DNA of 64,000 bases from an uncultured Paracoccaceae bacterium (GCA_937920555.1 CAKZTM010000024.1:1-64000), one strand, 5' to 3'; positions 43,481 through 53,683 are shown, numbered from the stretch's first letter. Numbers and translations are program-made. Notes: a model not told the origin generated them from the letters alone.

Positions 43481-44353
43481 ATGAGCATTACTGCTGCAAT
43501 GGTCAAAGAGCTGCGTGAGGTTTCCGGCGCAGGCATGATGGATGCCAAGAAGGCATTGACTGAGAACGACGGCAATCTCGAAGCGGCGATGGATTGGCTG
43601 CGCACCAAGGGTCTTGCGAAAGCGGCCAAAAAGTCGGGCCGTACTGCGGCTGAGGGCTTGGTTGGTGTGGCTGTAGAAGGCGGTGTTGGTGTTGCGGTCG
43701 AGGTGAATTCCGAGACTGACTTTGTGGCAAAGAACGCGGACTTCCAAGCCATGGTTCAGGGCATCACGAAGGTCGCCACTGGTGTATCTGACATTGACGC
43801 GCTTCGGGTTGCTGACATGGACGGCAAGTCGATCGAGGATTTTGTCGTGGCCAAGGTCGCCACTATTGGTGAGAACATGTCTGTGCGCCGGATGGCGCGT
43901 GTCGAGGGTGAAGCGGTTGCGGCTTATGTGCACAACGCGGCCACCGAAGGTATGGGCAAAATCGGTGTTCTGGTGTCTGGCACAGGTGACGCGGCCTTTC
44001 TAAAGCAGGTCGCCATGCACGTGGCTGCCACCAATCCGGCATCTTTGAGCTCTGACGATCTTGATCCGGCGTTGATTGAGCGTGAGAAGCAGGTGCTGAC
44101 AGAGCAGGCGCGGGAATCTGGCAAGCCTGACGCGGTGATCGAGAAGATGATCATTGGTCGCATGAACAAATATTTTGAGGAAGTAACCCTTCTGAACCAG
44201 AAATTCGTCATGAACCCTGATCTTACGGTGGAAAAGGCGGCGGCTGAAGCGGGAACAGTGATCACCGCTTTTGCCCGTCTTGAGGTTGGCGAAGGTATCG
44301 AGAAGGTCGAGGAAGATTTCGCGGCAGAAGTCGCCAAAACAATGGGCGGCTAG
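43481..44353 (+). CDS. tsf: Elongation factor Ts
   Basis: A 290-residue guanine-nucleotide exchange factor for EF-Tu. The N-terminal UBA-like domain has [30 protein letters not shown] near residue 80 is the universally conserved EF-Tu contact (TDFV). The rest gives one core repeat, a coiled-coil-like insert and a C-terminal module. GGAG precedes the ATG. It is the second gene of the rpsB unit and is followed by a strong intrinsic terminator about 110 bases on. Confidence 0.98.
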   Translation: MSITAAMVKELREVSGAGMMDAKKALTENDGNLEAAMDWLRTKGLAKAAKKSGRTAAEGLVGVAVEGGVGVAVEVNSETDFVAKNADFQAMVQGITKVATGVSDIDALRVADMDGKSIEDFVVAKVATIGENMSVRRMARVEGEAVAAYVHNAATEGMGKIGVLVSGTGDAAFLKQVAMHVAATNPASLSSDDLDPALIEREKQVLTEQARESGKPDAVIEKMIIGRMNKYFEEVTLLNQKFVMNPDLTVEKAAAEAGTVITAFARLEVGEGIEKVEEDFAAEVAKTMGG

Positions 44354-44460
44354 AACGTCGGCCATTTAACCCAAAATCACATGGGTTGATACCGACCGCA
44401 ACGATATCAAGTGGCTTTACCAGGCCACGTCCTAATCGGTCTTGTTGTTATGAAAGAAGA

Positions 44461-44487
44461 AACCGGGCTCAAGGGCCCGGTTTTTTT
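44461..44487 (+). terminator. Rho-independent terminator of rpsB-tsf
   Basis: An 8-bp perfect stem AACCGGGC/GCCCGGTT with a 6-nt loop, followed by T-tract to 44487, on the + strand. Confidence 0.93.
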
Positions 44488-44721
44488 GATGCGCCACGCA
44501 CTATTCACAAAGGAAAGCACGTGGCGCAACAGGGATCGCTCCCCAATTTGGCTGGAGACACGATAGAAGGGACACACACCACCCTTCTTCGTTTTCGTGG
44601 TAACCCACTCTCTAGCACGCGCCGCAGGCACCCCCGCAGCGGCTTCAAGTTAGGAGGAATCGCAGCGGCGATAAAGTCAGGTAAACCTTACCGGGCATTG
44701 CTTGATTTGAATGCAACCCGG
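44488..44721. other. Intergenic stretch with two perfect inverted repeats
   Basis: TGCGCCACG (44490-44498) pairs with CGTGGCGCA (44520-44528), and AGAAGGG (44565-44571) with CCCTTCT (44582-44588). The second stem is followed by a moderately T-rich run. No gene is supported. It lies between the tsf terminator and the 3' end of the minus-strand luxR gene and might hold a small RNA or a processing site. Confidence 0.35.
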
Positions 44722-45510
44722 CTACTGGCGCGCAGTAAAAATGTGACTGTTTATCTGCGCAAAAAGCACTGCTTGGGTGGTTGTTGCGACCCCCAAGGTT
44801 TCGCGGGCCTGTCTAAGGTGTTTTTCGATTGTCGCACTTGATAGGCCGAGGATCGTCGCAATCTCCGCGGATGTCTTGCCATGTGCGACCCAATGGAGAA
44901 CCTCTCTTTGCCGGTTCGTCAGACCTGCCTTTTGTATTGGTATCGGCAAGCTGGCCATGCGCAGGTTGAAAATCGAAGCATAGGAGGTGATGATCTCACC
45001 GTGTTTGTCCCAGATGTCGTCCGCTTGCTCTTGAGTTTGACCGAAATTCATCAGTGTGAGCGCGGTGGCAACAGTCGTGTTGGGGGGATTAAAGCCGATA
45101 ATATACCCGGAGGTTACGCCCGCCTCCATCAAGGTTTTTTGGGTCTGATGTTGATCCTCGGGCAGGTCGCCTTGATGGAAAAGGTCCGATCCGTAGCGAA
45201 AGCTCATCGCGCCTTCATTTTGCATCGCCCAAATGGAAATCGGCGCGGATCTGTACAGTTCTTCTTCCCAAAGCGATGTCATCATCCGTTCGGGTAGGTC
45301 CGACAAAAAGAAGCTGTCGCTACGCTTGCCAAACACACCCACGCTGCGCAGCCGGTTGGTGCCATAAAGTAAATGATCAAAGTTATAGACGCTCAGTATC
45401 TCACGGATACAAAGCCAAGCATCTGCAGCACTTCTGGCGGCAACAAGCTTATCAACTGCCGCCCTATCCAGATTTTGTGACCTACCGTCTACCCCACGCT
45501 TTAGGCTCAC
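44722..45510 (-). CDS. LuxR-family regulator with autoinducer-binding-like domain (orphan)
   Basis: A 262-residue protein read from the GTG at 45510 (SLKRGVDGRSQNLDRAA), with GGGAG 8-9 bases upstream. An N-terminal domain of about 175 residues resembles AHL-binding LuxR proteins (ILSVYNFDHLLYG, MEAGVTSGYIIGF). A C-terminal GerE helix-turn-helix follows (LTNRQREVLHWVAHGKTSAEIATILGLSSATIEKHL). By alignment, the conserved Asp-Pro of the AHL pocket reads Ala-Pro (YRSAPIS). No luxI-type synthase is in the window. It is transcribed against tsf and pyrH, and is probably a solo LuxR sensing an external or non-AHL ligand. Confidence 0.85.
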   Translation of the reverse strand: MSLKRGVDGRSQNLDRAAVDKLVAARSAADAWLCIREILSVYNFDHLLYGTNRLRSVGVFGKRSDSFFLSDLPERMMTSLWEEELYRSAPISIWAMQNEGAMSFRYGSDLFHQGDLPEDQHQTQKTLMEAGVTSGYIIGFNPPNTTVATALTLMNFGQTQEQADDIWDKHGEIITSYASIFNLRMASLPIPIQKAGLTNRQREVLHWVAHGKTSAEIATILGLSSATIEKHLRQARETLGVATTTQAVLFAQINSHIFTARQ

Positions 45511-45756
45511 CCAGAAAACTCCCAATTAAATCGCGGTTTTGGCCTGCTTAATTGGCAAGCCTTTATTTCGTTTAACCCTATTCTTATCAATTACGTTAAA
45601 ATCTGTAAGTTGGGGAGGCCATTATTACATATTATTACTGTCGCTGGTGCAATTTTAGGTTACCTAGGGTCAGGCGCGTTTTGGGGGATTGCGTTAAATC
45701 GCCAAAACGGAAATAACCGCCCGCAATCCGTACACACCCGCTAGGAGACGTTCACC

Positions 45757-46491
45757 ATGTCTGACCCCAAAACTTCCGAAACTCCGGTCAAAAGAGTTCT
45801 TATAAAAATCTCAGGCGAGGCGTTGATGGGGGATCAGGGATTTGGCCTGAACCCGCCCACTGTTGAGGCGATCGCAGGTCAGGTTTGTGATCTCTTGGAT
45901 ACGGGGGCTGAGGTGTGTTTGGTCATCGGAGGGGGCAACATTTTTCGCGGCCTTCAAGGGTCAGCTCAAGGTATGGAGCGCACAACGGCGGATTATATGG
46001 GGATGTTGGCCACGGTGATGAACGCGCTTGCCATGCAAAGCGCCTTGGAGGGCAATGGGGTGCATTCGCGCGTGGTGTCCGCAATCCCAATGGACCAGAT
46101 TTGTGAGCCCTACATTCGTCGGCGTGCGGTGCGGCATCTTGAGAAGAAGCGGGTGGTGATCTTTGCGGCTGGAACCGGCAATCCGTATTTCACAACTGAT
46201 ACGGCTGCGACCTTGCGGGCCAGTGAGATGTCTTGTCAGGCGATTTATAAGGGCACGCAGGTTGACGGCGTTTACGATAGTGACCCGCGCACCAACTCCG
46301 ATGCCAAGCGCTATGAGACGGTCAGCTATGACGAAGTGCTGCAAAAGAACCTTGGCGTGATGGATGCATCTGCCATCGCCTTGGCGCGTGATAATAATTT
46401 GCCGATCATCGTTTTCTCACTCAACGATCCGTCGGGGATGGCGGGTGTGGTCAATGGCAAGGGCAAGTTTACGATTGTCGGCGGCAGCTGA
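45757..46491 (+). CDS. pyrH: UMP kinase
   Basis: A 244-residue amino-acid-kinase-fold enzyme that makes UDP from [22 protein letters not shown] opens the fold, and [42 protein letters not shown] and [19 protein letters not shown] are all in place. GGAG precedes the ATG at the proper distance. It begins the pyrH-frr-uppS-cdsA-dxr-rseP-bamA series, and its promoter should lie in the 246-bp gap shared with the luxR gene. Confidence 0.98.
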   Translation: MSDPKTSETPVKRVLIKISGEALMGDQGFGLNPPTVEAIAGQVCDLLDTGAEVCLVIGGGNIFRGLQGSAQGMERTTADYMGMLATVMNALAMQSALEGNGVHSRVVSAIPMDQICEPYIRRRAVRHLEKKRVVIFAAGTGNPYFTTDTAATLRASEMSCQAIYKGTQVDGVYDSDPRTNSDAKRYETVSYDEVLQKNLGVMDASAIALARDNNLPIIVFSLNDPSGMAGVVNGKGKFTIVGGS

Positions 46492-46538
46492 GAGTTTTAC
46501 TGTCACACAAAAGAACTGGCAATTAATACGGGGTTGTT

Positions 46539-47099
46539 ATGTCGGATGACGGCGAAATTGATCTGGATGCGATAGAGAAGCGCATGGATGGCGCATTGAC
46601 GTCATTGCGAAATGAATTCCAAACGCTTCGAACCGGGCGGGCTTCGGCCTCCATGTTGGAGCCGGTGATGGTGGAGGCTTACGGCCAGCCGACCCCGATC
46701 AATCAGGTGGCGACTATTAATGTGCCAGAGCCGCGTATGATTGTGGTCAATGTCTGGGACAAGGGCATGATCAACGCCGTCGATAAGGCCATTCGAAATT
46801 CTGGTTTGGGTATCAATCCGGTTATGGACGGGCCAATCTTGCGGTTGCCTATCCCCGAACTCAACGAGGAACGTCGCCGCGAATTGGCCAAACTTGCGGG
46901 TCAATATGCTGAGAATGCCAGAATTGCGGTGCGAAACGTGCGCAAGGATGGCATGGATCAGTTGAAGAAGGCCAAGGACAGCATGGGCGAGGATGACGAA
47001 AAGATCTGGTCTGATGAGATTCAGGTTCTGACCGACAAAGCCATTAAGAACATCGACGATGTTCTGGAAAACAAACAAGCCGAAATCATGCAGGTATAG
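46539..47099 (+). CDS. frr: Ribosome recycling factor
   Basis: A 186-residue tRNA-mimic that, with EF-G, splits post-termination ribosomes. The helical domain starts [29 protein letters not shown], and the [30 protein letters not shown] and [25 protein letters not shown] segments are diagnostic. Length is normal. It lies 47 bases after pyrH. Confidence 0.98.
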   Translation: MSDDGEIDLDAIEKRMDGALTSLRNEFQTLRTGRASASMLEPVMVEAYGQPTPINQVATINVPEPRMIVVNVWDKGMINAVDKAIRNSGLGINPVMDGPILRLPIPELNEERRRELAKLAGQYAENARIAVRNVRKDGMDQLKKAKDSMGEDDEKIWSDEIQVLTDKAIKNIDDVLENKQAEIMQV

Positions 47100-47132
47100 C
47101 GTCCCAAGACTTTGGTTAAAGAAGGAATATGC

Positions 47133-47855
47133 GTGCCAAAAGACGCAATCGGAAAACGGGCTGAACATGTTGCCATCATAATGGATGGGAACGGGCGCTG
47201 GGCTAAGCGGCGCGGGTTGCCGCGCCTTGCGGGGCACAAGCGTGGTGTGGAGACGGTGCGACGGATCGTTGAAGCATGCCCTGATCTGGGTGTTAAGTAT
47301 CTGACGTTATTTGCATTTTCGACGGAAAACTGGAAGCGCTCGGATGACGAGATCGCTGGTCTGATGCAACTGTTTCGCAACTACATGGCCCGCGAGGCTG
47401 AGCGGTTAATCGGCTCGGACGTGCGCTTGCGGTTTTTAGGCGCCAGAGATGGTTTGCCGGACGACATTATCCGGATGATGGAAGACTTGGAGGGGCGTAC
47501 CGAAGATCGCACCAAATTCAGCCTCAACATTGCGCTTAATCATGGTGGCCGCGACGAGATTACGCGTGCGACGCGCCGCATTGCTCAAAAGGTCGCATCG
47601 GGTGAGCTTAAAGCGGAAGAAATTACTGAGGACGTCATGTCGGCGCATCTGGACAGCGCTGGACTTCCAGACCCTGATTTGGTGATCCGAACCTCCGGCG
47701 AGTATAGGATCTCTAATTTTCTTTTGTGGCAGGCGGCTTATGCAGAATATGAGTTCGTTGATGCGCTTTGGCCGGATTTCTCAGAGGCCATGTTGAGCGA
47801 TATTCTTAACCGGTTCGGCACGCGCGAACGGCGCTTTGGTACGGCGGTTGGATGA
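47133..47855 (+). CDS. uppS: Undecaprenyl diphosphate synthase
   Basis: A 240-residue cis-prenyltransferase that makes the C55 lipid carrier. HVAIIMDGNGRWAKRRG carries the catalytic Asp and diphosphate-binding residues. TLFAFSTENWKRS and the C-terminal DLVIRTSGEYRISNFLLWQ are diagnostic. The GTG at 47133, preceded by GAAGGA, is the start; a TTG 21 bases earlier is in frame but lacks support. Its stop overlaps cdsA by 4 bp. Confidence 0.96.
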   Translation: MPKDAIGKRAEHVAIIMDGNGRWAKRRGLPRLAGHKRGVETVRRIVEACPDLGVKYLTLFAFSTENWKRSDDEIAGLMQLFRNYMAREAERLIGSDVRLRFLGARDGLPDDIIRMMEDLEGRTEDRTKFSLNIALNHGGRDEITRATRRIAQKVASGELKAEEITEDVMSAHLDSAGLPDPDLVIRTSGEYRISNFLLWQAAYAEYEFVDALWPDFSEAMLSDILNRFGTRERRFGTAVG

Positions 47856-48709
47856 CACAAGCAGGCCCCACGCCAAACCCGCTGTTCGATGATCTAAAAA
47901 CCCGGTCGGCTGTGGCCTTGGTATTGGCCTTGGTTGCGTTTTCATTCCTGTGGATCGGCGGCGCGGTGTTTGCGCTGTTTATGGGGGCCATCACAGCTGT
48001 CATGTTGATTGAGCTGACCCGGATGGTGAAGCCCGAATGTGAGCTGGAGGATATCCCAAGAGCGGCACTGGTGGCTTTCGGTGGACTTGCGGTTTTTGCT
48101 ATATATTTTAGTGCCTTATGGTTCGTTGTCCTGGCATCTTTGGGGGTGCTTCTGGCGGCTGTCGTAAATCGTATTCCGGTCGGTCCTGTGACCGTCGCGG
48201 GCTACGCTTTTATTGTGATTGGCGGGGCTTCGACGCTTTATCTCAGAAATCTTGGCGCGGGCTTTCCGATGCTGGCATGGATCATTCTGTGCGTGGCCGC
48301 GGCGGATATTGGCGGCTACACGTTTGGGCGGCTTTTTCAGGGGCCAAAGCTGTTGCCGCGTATTTCGCCCAAGAAAACATGGTCAGGGTTTTTGGGTGGT
48401 GTTGCCTTGTCGATTGTTATCGCGATTGCATTTGCGGTGATATCAGGCGGAAATCTGGCAAATCTGGTTCTGTTTGGCACGCTGATCGCGGTCGTGTCTG
48501 TGGCTGGCGATTTGCTCGAAAGTTCTGTGAAGCGGAAATACGGCGTCAAGGATGCAAGCGCGCTTTTACCTGGACATGGCGGCTTTTTGGACCGGCTTGA
48601 TGGTATGACCGCCGTGATGGTGTTTTTCGCGGCTATGTCGCTATTTGTGGAGTTGGGGGAGGTGCTGGCACCTTCCTATGTGCTGCCTGTGACAGCCGGT
48701 GGTCTGTGA
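47852..48709 (+). CDS. cdsA: Phosphatidate cytidylyltransferase
   Basis: A 285-residue polytopic membrane enzyme that makes CDP-diacylglycerol. About seven to eight hydrophobic segments precede the C-terminal CDP-alcohol signature GDLLESSVKRKYGVKDASALLPGHGGFLDRLDG, which contains the catalytic acidic residues. Start and stop overlap uppS and dxr, so translation is tightly coupled. Confidence 0.95.
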   Translation: MTQAGPTPNPLFDDLKTRSAVALVLALVAFSFLWIGGAVFALFMGAITAVMLIELTRMVKPECELEDIPRAALVAFGGLAVFAIYFSALWFVVLASLGVLLAAVVNRIPVGPVTVAGYAFIVIGGASTLYLRNLGAGFPMLAWIILCVAAADIGGYTFGRLFQGPKLLPRISPKKTWSGFLGGVALSIVIAIAFAVISGGNLANLVLFGTLIAVVSVAGDLLESSVKRKYGVKDASALLPGHGGFLDRLDGMTAVMVFFAAMSLFVELGEVLAPSYVLPVTAGGL

Positions 48710-49905
48710 TGCGGCGGATATCGATTTTCGGCTCCACGGGGTCCATCGGTTGCAACACAGTTGATCTGATCACACGGCAAGGTGGCGTTGATGCATATCA
48801 GGTGGTGGCGCTCACCGGGGGGCGTAATATTGAGAGCCTCGCGGGTCAAGCACGCGAGCTTGGTGCTGAGGTTGCGATAACCGCATATCCCGAATTGCAG
48901 CAAGATCTGGAGGCGCTGCTGGCAGGCACGTCCACCATTGTACGCTCGGGCCGGGAGGCTTTGATTGAGGCCGCATGCATGCCTGTTAATTGGGCCATGT
49001 CGGCCATTGTGGGCTCTGCCGGTCTTGAGCCAACCATGAAACTGGCGCAATACGCGGATGTGTTGGCGCTGGCAAACAAAGAAAGTTTGGTATGTGCCGG
49101 GGATTTGCTGCTTGAAGCATGTGCCAAGCACGGGACCAAACTGCTGCCTGTGGATAGTGAGCACAGCGCCATTTTTCAAGCAATGACCGGACATGCGACA
49201 CAGGATGTTTCGCGGATCATTCTGACGGCCTCTGGCGGGCCGTTTCGCACATGGAGCAAGGCTGAATTGGTCAATGCTACACCGGCGCAGGCTTTGGCGC
49301 ATCCCAATTGGGATATGGGTGCGCGGATCACCGTAGATAGTGCTTCTATGTTCAACAAAGCCCTGGAAGTCATTGAAGCGAAGTATCTTTTTGGTGTCGC
49401 ACCTGAGCAGGTTGAAGTTGTTGTACATCCACAATCGATCATCCATTCAATGGTCGAATTTCGCGATGGTGCGATTGTGGCGCAGTTGGGTGCGCCTGAC
49501 ATGCGTGGCCCCATCGGTTACGCCTTGAACTATCCCGCGCGCAGTGATCTGCCCGTGGACAGGTTGGATTTTGGCGCTTTGGGGCGGCTGGATTTTGAGG
49601 CTCCTGATGAGGATCGGTTCCCAAGTCTTAGGCTGGCCCGCGAGGCCTTGGAGATCGGTGGAGCGGCAGGGGCTGTTTTGAACGCGGCCAAAGAGATCGC
49701 CCTTGATGCCTTTCTGGACGGCGAGATCGGGTTTGTGGATATGGCCATTTGCGTTGAAGTCACACTTTCCAAGTTGCAGGTCCAAGCCGAAAATATTGCC
49801 AAGATTGATGGTATTGATGCCATAATCTTAATAGATAAAGAGGCAAGATCTGTGGCGCGTGCCTATATCGCGGACACATTAATTGAGGGTCAGAAGGCAG
49901 TATGA
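48709..49905 (+). CDS. dxr: 1-deoxy-D-xylulose 5-phosphate reductoisomerase
   Basis: A 398-residue NADPH-dependent enzyme of the MEP isoprenoid pathway. RRISIFGSTGSIGCNT is the Rossmann loop, ALANKESLVCAGDLL the central motif, and DSEHSAIFQAM carries metal-binding acids. The flexible loop is ILTASGGPFR, and the C-terminal helical domain is complete. ATG 48709 overlaps the cdsA stop as TGATG; a GTG three bases earlier is also possible. Confidence 0.96.
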   Translation: MRRISIFGSTGSIGCNTVDLITRQGGVDAYQVVALTGGRNIESLAGQARELGAEVAITAYPELQQDLEALLAGTSTIVRSGREALIEAACMPVNWAMSAIVGSAGLEPTMKLAQYADVLALANKESLVCAGDLLLEACAKHGTKLLPVDSEHSAIFQAMTGHATQDVSRIILTASGGPFRTWSKAELVNATPAQALAHPNWDMGARITVDSASMFNKALEVIEAKYLFGVAPEQVEVVVHPQSIIHSMVEFRDGAIVAQLGAPDMRGPIGYALNYPARSDLPVDRLDFGALGRLDFEAPDEDRFPSLRLAREALEIGGAAGAVLNAAKEIALDAFLDGEIGFVDMAICVEVTLSKLQVQAENIAKIDGIDAIILIDKEARSVARAYIADTLIEGQKAV

Positions 49906-51269
49906 TGGAACTTATCGCGAGCATCCCGTTTTTTGGTGCATTTCTGGCAACGGTTATTCCGTTTATCCTAGTGCTTGGGATCGTGGTTTTTGTTCATGAA
50001 TATGGCCATTACATCGTCGGGCGTTGGTCGGGTATCCATGCTGAGGTGTTCTCAATCGGGTACGGCAAGCCGATTTGGTCATGGTACGACAAGCGTGGCA
50101 CCAAGTGGCAGATCGCGTGGCTGCCCTTGGGCGGTTATGTGAAATTTTTGGGCGACGCGAATGCGGCCTCCTTTGGGGATGCCGATGATGTGGCTAATGT
50201 GGCCCCGGAGGATCGGGGTCGCGCTTTCCCTACGGCCTCTGTTGGGGCGCGCGCTGCGACCGTTGTTGCCGGTCCTGTCTTTAATTTCATCCTTTCGGCT
50301 GCGATTTTTACATGTGTTTTCATGTATTTAGGGCAGGCAACGAAAGTGCCTTCCGTTGGCCAGTTGCGTGTCCCTATTGAGGCGCCATACGACCTGCAAA
50401 AAGATGATGAGATTATCGCATTCAATGGCGTTTCGGTTGAGAGTTTTAGCGACATCTACGACCAGCTTGAAGCGATGGAAACCAAGGGCGATATCGAGCT
50501 GACCGTGCGACGTGACGGTGCGGAGCAGACTGTCTTGTCGCCGTATCTGCTGCCGCCTTTGGTCTCCAGTGTTAATCCCTTGTCCCCCGCTGCCGCTGCC
50601 GGATTGCAGGCCGACGACCTCATTTTGTCGCTTGGTGGTGTGCGTTTGAACAGTTTTGATGATCTCAAAAGAGTGGTTTTGGCGTCCGAAGGGCAAGACT
50701 TGGACATGATTGTTCTTCGCGGTGGTCAAGAGGTGATGACCCAGATCAAGCCCCGGATCACCGATCGCCCGCGTGAGGGTGGTGGATTTGAGAAACGTGT
50801 GATGATTGGTGTGTCCGGCGCGCTCAGTTTCGAGGTAAAGACGGAAACGCCCGAATTTTTCCCGACCCTGTGGCGCGGAACCAAGCAGGTTTGGACGGTG
50901 ATTGTCACATCGCTTGATGGGCTATACCACATCGTTCGTGGTGCGTTTGGTGCAGAAGACGGCCTAGGCGCGGACAATCTTCAAGGCCCGCTTGGGATTG
51001 CGCAAATCTCCGGAGGCAGTGCACAGCAGGGCTTTTTGAACTTTGTGGAGCTGATCGCACTGCTATCGACGGCAATTGGAATGTTGAACCTTTTTCCGAT
51101 CCCCATCCTCGACGGTGGTCATCTGGTGATCTTCGGGTATGAGGCAATTGCCGGAAAACAACCCCCCGATAGGGTTCTTAATGCCGCAATGTCGGTCGGT
51201 TTCGTTTTATTGATGGCGCTTATGATTTTTGCCACATATAATGATATTGTGAGGTTGCTCACAACATAA
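49902..51269 (+). CDS. rseP: RIP metalloprotease (site-2 protease)
   Basis: A 455-residue inner-membrane protease. The zinc motif HEYGH is in the first membrane segment (about residues 28-32). Two PDZ-like domains follow (about 120-300, with SPAAAAGLQADDLILSLGG), then LNLFPIPILDGGHL, where the Asp completes the zinc site, and a final TM helix. The protein cuts anti-sigma factors and signal-peptide remnants within the membrane. It overlaps dxr by 4 bp and leads into bamA after 56 bases. Confidence 0.95.
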   Translation: MMELIASIPFFGAFLATVIPFILVLGIVVFVHEYGHYIVGRWSGIHAEVFSIGYGKPIWSWYDKRGTKWQIAWLPLGGYVKFLGDANAASFGDADDVANVAPEDRGRAFPTASVGARAATVVAGPVFNFILSAAIFTCVFMYLGQATKVPSVGQLRVPIEAPYDLQKDDEIIAFNGVSVESFSDIYDQLEAMETKGDIELTVRRDGAEQTVLSPYLLPPLVSSVNPLSPAAAAGLQADDLILSLGGVRLNSFDDLKRVVLASEGQDLDMIVLRGGQEVMTQIKPRITDRPREGGGFEKRVMIGVSGALSFEVKTETPEFFPTLWRGTKQVWTVIVTSLDGLYHIVRGAFGAEDGLGADNLQGPLGIAQISGGSAQQGFLNFVELIALLSTAIGMLNLFPIPILDGGHLVIFGYEAIAGKQPPDRVLNAAMSVGFVLLMALMIFATYNDIVRLLTT

Positions 51270-51325
51270 CTACAATATGAAGTGGTTCGGCCTAATCGAA
51301 CCACACATTTTGAGGGACGAAGGCA

Positions 51326-53671
51326 ATGGGGCTACGGGCAAAACGCGGTCAGTTAATTGAGCGTATCGCAATCGGATTTGTTGCAGGTCTTATGGTTACG
51401 GCGACGCCGTTTATTGTGCCGAAAACCGGTCAGGCCGCAGCGCAGGTAACCACGTCATTCTCTCGGGTTGATGTGGCGGGCAATCAGCGCATCGAGGCCG
51501 ATACGATCCGGTCTATCGCTGGAATTCCGACCGGCACCCCTGTTTCGCCTGCGCAATTGAACGGCGCTATACAGGCGCTATTTGCGTCAGGGCTTTTCCA
51601 AAATGTCGATCTGATCCCGCAAGCCGGTCGCTTGACCATCGAGGTTTTGGAAAATCCGACAATTAATGTGATCAATATCGAGGGCAACACGGGGCTGAGC
51701 GATGACGTCCTGAAGGGGCTTATCGAGTTGCAGCCGCGGCGGGCGTTTAGTGTGGCTGCGGCTGAAGCTGATGCGCTTCGTATCGTAGATGCGTACCGGG
51801 CGGAGGGTCGGTTCTCGGCTGAGGTGAAGCCGCTTATCATTGAGCGAGACAACAATCGCGTTGATTTGGTGTTTGAGGTCGTTGAGGGCCGCGTGACCGA
51901 AGTCCAGCGTATCAGCTTTGTTGGCAATCGCAGCTTCTCGGACAGCCGTTTGCGCCGCGCTATCCAAACTGGCGAGGCGGGGCTTTTGCGCACGTTCCTA
52001 TCCAACGATACTTATGATCGGGACCGGGTGGAATTGGACCGTCAACTTCTGCGCCAGTTTTATCTGGATCGTGGTCATGTTGATTTTCAGGTGCGGTCTG
52101 TTGTGTCTGAATTGTCGCGTGAGCGGGACGGTTTTTTCCTGTCCTTTAATGTCTCGGAGGGGCCGGTTTATTCCTTTGGCAATATGGCTGTGACCAGCTC
52201 AGCGCCCGAAGTGGACCCTGATGATTATGCGAGCAGCATCGATGTGCGGTCGGGACAGACCTATAGCGCATCCAGAGTTGAAGCGATTATCGAGCGGATT
52301 GCATTCAAGATGGCGGATGATGGTATTCCGTTTGTCGATGTCGCGCCGCGTGTGGTCAAAAATGATCAGGACCGGACCATCGATCTTGAGTTTGAAATCA
52401 TTCGAACGCCCCGGGTTTTTGTGGAGCGTATTGATATTGAGGGTAACTCCCAAACCCTTGACCGGGTGATCCGCCGACAGTTCAAAATTGTCGAGAATGA
52501 CCCTTTGAACCGTCGCGAGATCAGCAAGGCTGAGGATCGCATCAGGGCTTTGCGGTTGTTTGAAACGGTGTCTGTTCGGGTTCGTGAGGGATCTGCGGCA
52601 AATCGTGCGGTGATTGATGTCGATGTTACTGAAAAGCCGACAGCTGCGATTAGCTTTGGTGTTGGATTTTCGACCGATAGTGGATTTAACGGCTCTATCT
52701 CTTACTCGGAGGCAAATTTGCTTGGTCGTGGCCAGTCGGTCAGGGCCCAAATCAGCGTGGCCGAGGATGCGCGGGTTTTGTCCTTCTCATTTGATGAACC
52801 TTCGTTCTTGGACCGCGATCTTTTGGCGGGGTTTGATGTGTACTACCGGGAAGTTGACCGGGACGAATCGTCCTATCAGCTGACCAATATCGGGTTTGAG
52901 CCCCGGATCGCATTTCCTGTGAGCGAAGATGGACGTTTGCAAGTCAGCTACCGTCTGTCCAATGATGAAATTCGCGATCTGGATGCAAATGCGTCCGCGT
53001 TGATTACACCTCGGAGTGATCTGACGTCTTCGTTGGAATTTGCCTACACGCTGGACAAGCGAAACTCGCCGGTTGATCCGAGTGCCGGGTATAGGTTGCG
53101 TCTGACGCAGGAGTTTGCCGGTCTTGGCGGCGACGTCACTTATTCGAAAACCTCTGCATCCGCGAAGGCATATACTTCGTTTTTCGGTGAGGATTTGATC
53201 GTTTCCGCAGAGATTGAGGGCGGCGCGCTGGCCTCTGACAGTGGTGATAGTCGTATCATTGACCGGTTTTTCCTAGGTGGCGATACGCTTCGCGGCTTTG
53301 AGGTCGGTGGTGTCGGTCCACGGGATGTTTGCAACTCTTGCGGTGCCGCGGGCGGTGCTGTTGATGATGCGCTGGGTGGAAATCTTTATGCTGTGGGCCG
53401 TGTGGAGGCGTCTTTCCCGCTTGGTCTGCCTGAAGAATACGGGATTTTTGGCGGTGTCTTTTTCGATACTGGTTCGGTTTGGAACCTCGACAACACGGCC
53501 GGATCTTCTGGTGCGATTGATGACAGCAGGATTTGGCGATCAGCGGCTGGTGTGTCGCTCTTTTGGGCGACGCCAATTGGCCCCTTACGGTTCAACTTCT
53601 CACGTCCTGTTGAAAAGCAGAGCTTTGATAAAGAAGAGAATTTCCGCATTTCGATCGATACGAGGTTTTAA
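51326..53671 (+). CDS. bamA: Outer membrane protein assembly factor BamA
   Basis: A 781-residue core of the beta-barrel insertase. The signal peptide is about 1-38 (ending QAAAQ). Five POTRA domains run from about 45 to 420, each with the beta-alpha-alpha-beta-beta pattern (for example VINIEGNTGLSDDVLKGLIELQ). A 16-strand barrel ends in RISIDTRF, with the terminal Phe expected for BAM recognition. It includes a Cys-containing loop (DVCNSCGA) near residue 670. It is followed by skp after 12 bases. Confidence 0.97.
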   Translation: MGLRAKRGQLIERIAIGFVAGLMVTATPFIVPKTGQAAAQVTTSFSRVDVAGNQRIEADTIRSIAGIPTGTPVSPAQLNGAIQALFASGLFQNVDLIPQAGRLTIEVLENPTINVINIEGNTGLSDDVLKGLIELQPRRAFSVAAAEADALRIVDAYRAEGRFSAEVKPLIIERDNNRVDLVFEVVEGRVTEVQRISFVGNRSFSDSRLRRAIQTGEAGLLRTFLSNDTYDRDRVELDRQLLRQFYLDRGHVDFQVRSVVSELSRERDGFFLSFNVSEGPVYSFGNMAVTSSAPEVDPDDYASSIDVRSGQTYSASRVEAIIERIAFKMADDGIPFVDVAPRVVKNDQDRTIDLEFEIIRTPRVFVERIDIEGNSQTLDRVIRRQFKIVENDPLNRREISKAEDRIRALRLFETVSVRVREGSAANRAVIDVDVTEKPTAAISFGVGFSTDSGFNGSISYSEANLLGRGQSVRAQISVAEDARVLSFSFDEPSFLDRDLLAGFDVYYREVDRDESSYQLTNIGFEPRIAFPVSEDGRLQVSYRLSNDEIRDLDANASALITPRSDLTSSLEFAYTLDKRNSPVDPSAGYRLRLTQEFAGLGGDVTYSKTSASAKAYTSFFGEDLIVSAEIEGGALASDSGDSRIIDRFFLGGDTLRGFEVGGVGPRDVCNSCGAAGGAVDDALGGNLYAVGRVEASFPLGLPEEYGIFGGVFFDTGSVWNLDNTAGSSGAIDDSRIWRSAAGVSLFWATPIGPLRFNFSRPVEKQSFDKEENFRISIDTRF

Positions 53672-53683
53672 AAACTCCAAGCC

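Noticed and set aside
44386-44841. 151-codon + strand frame spanning the tsf terminator and the luxR 3' end
   Set aside because: It runs across a strong intrinsic terminator and into an antisense gene, and its product is Arg/Gly-rich without motifs.
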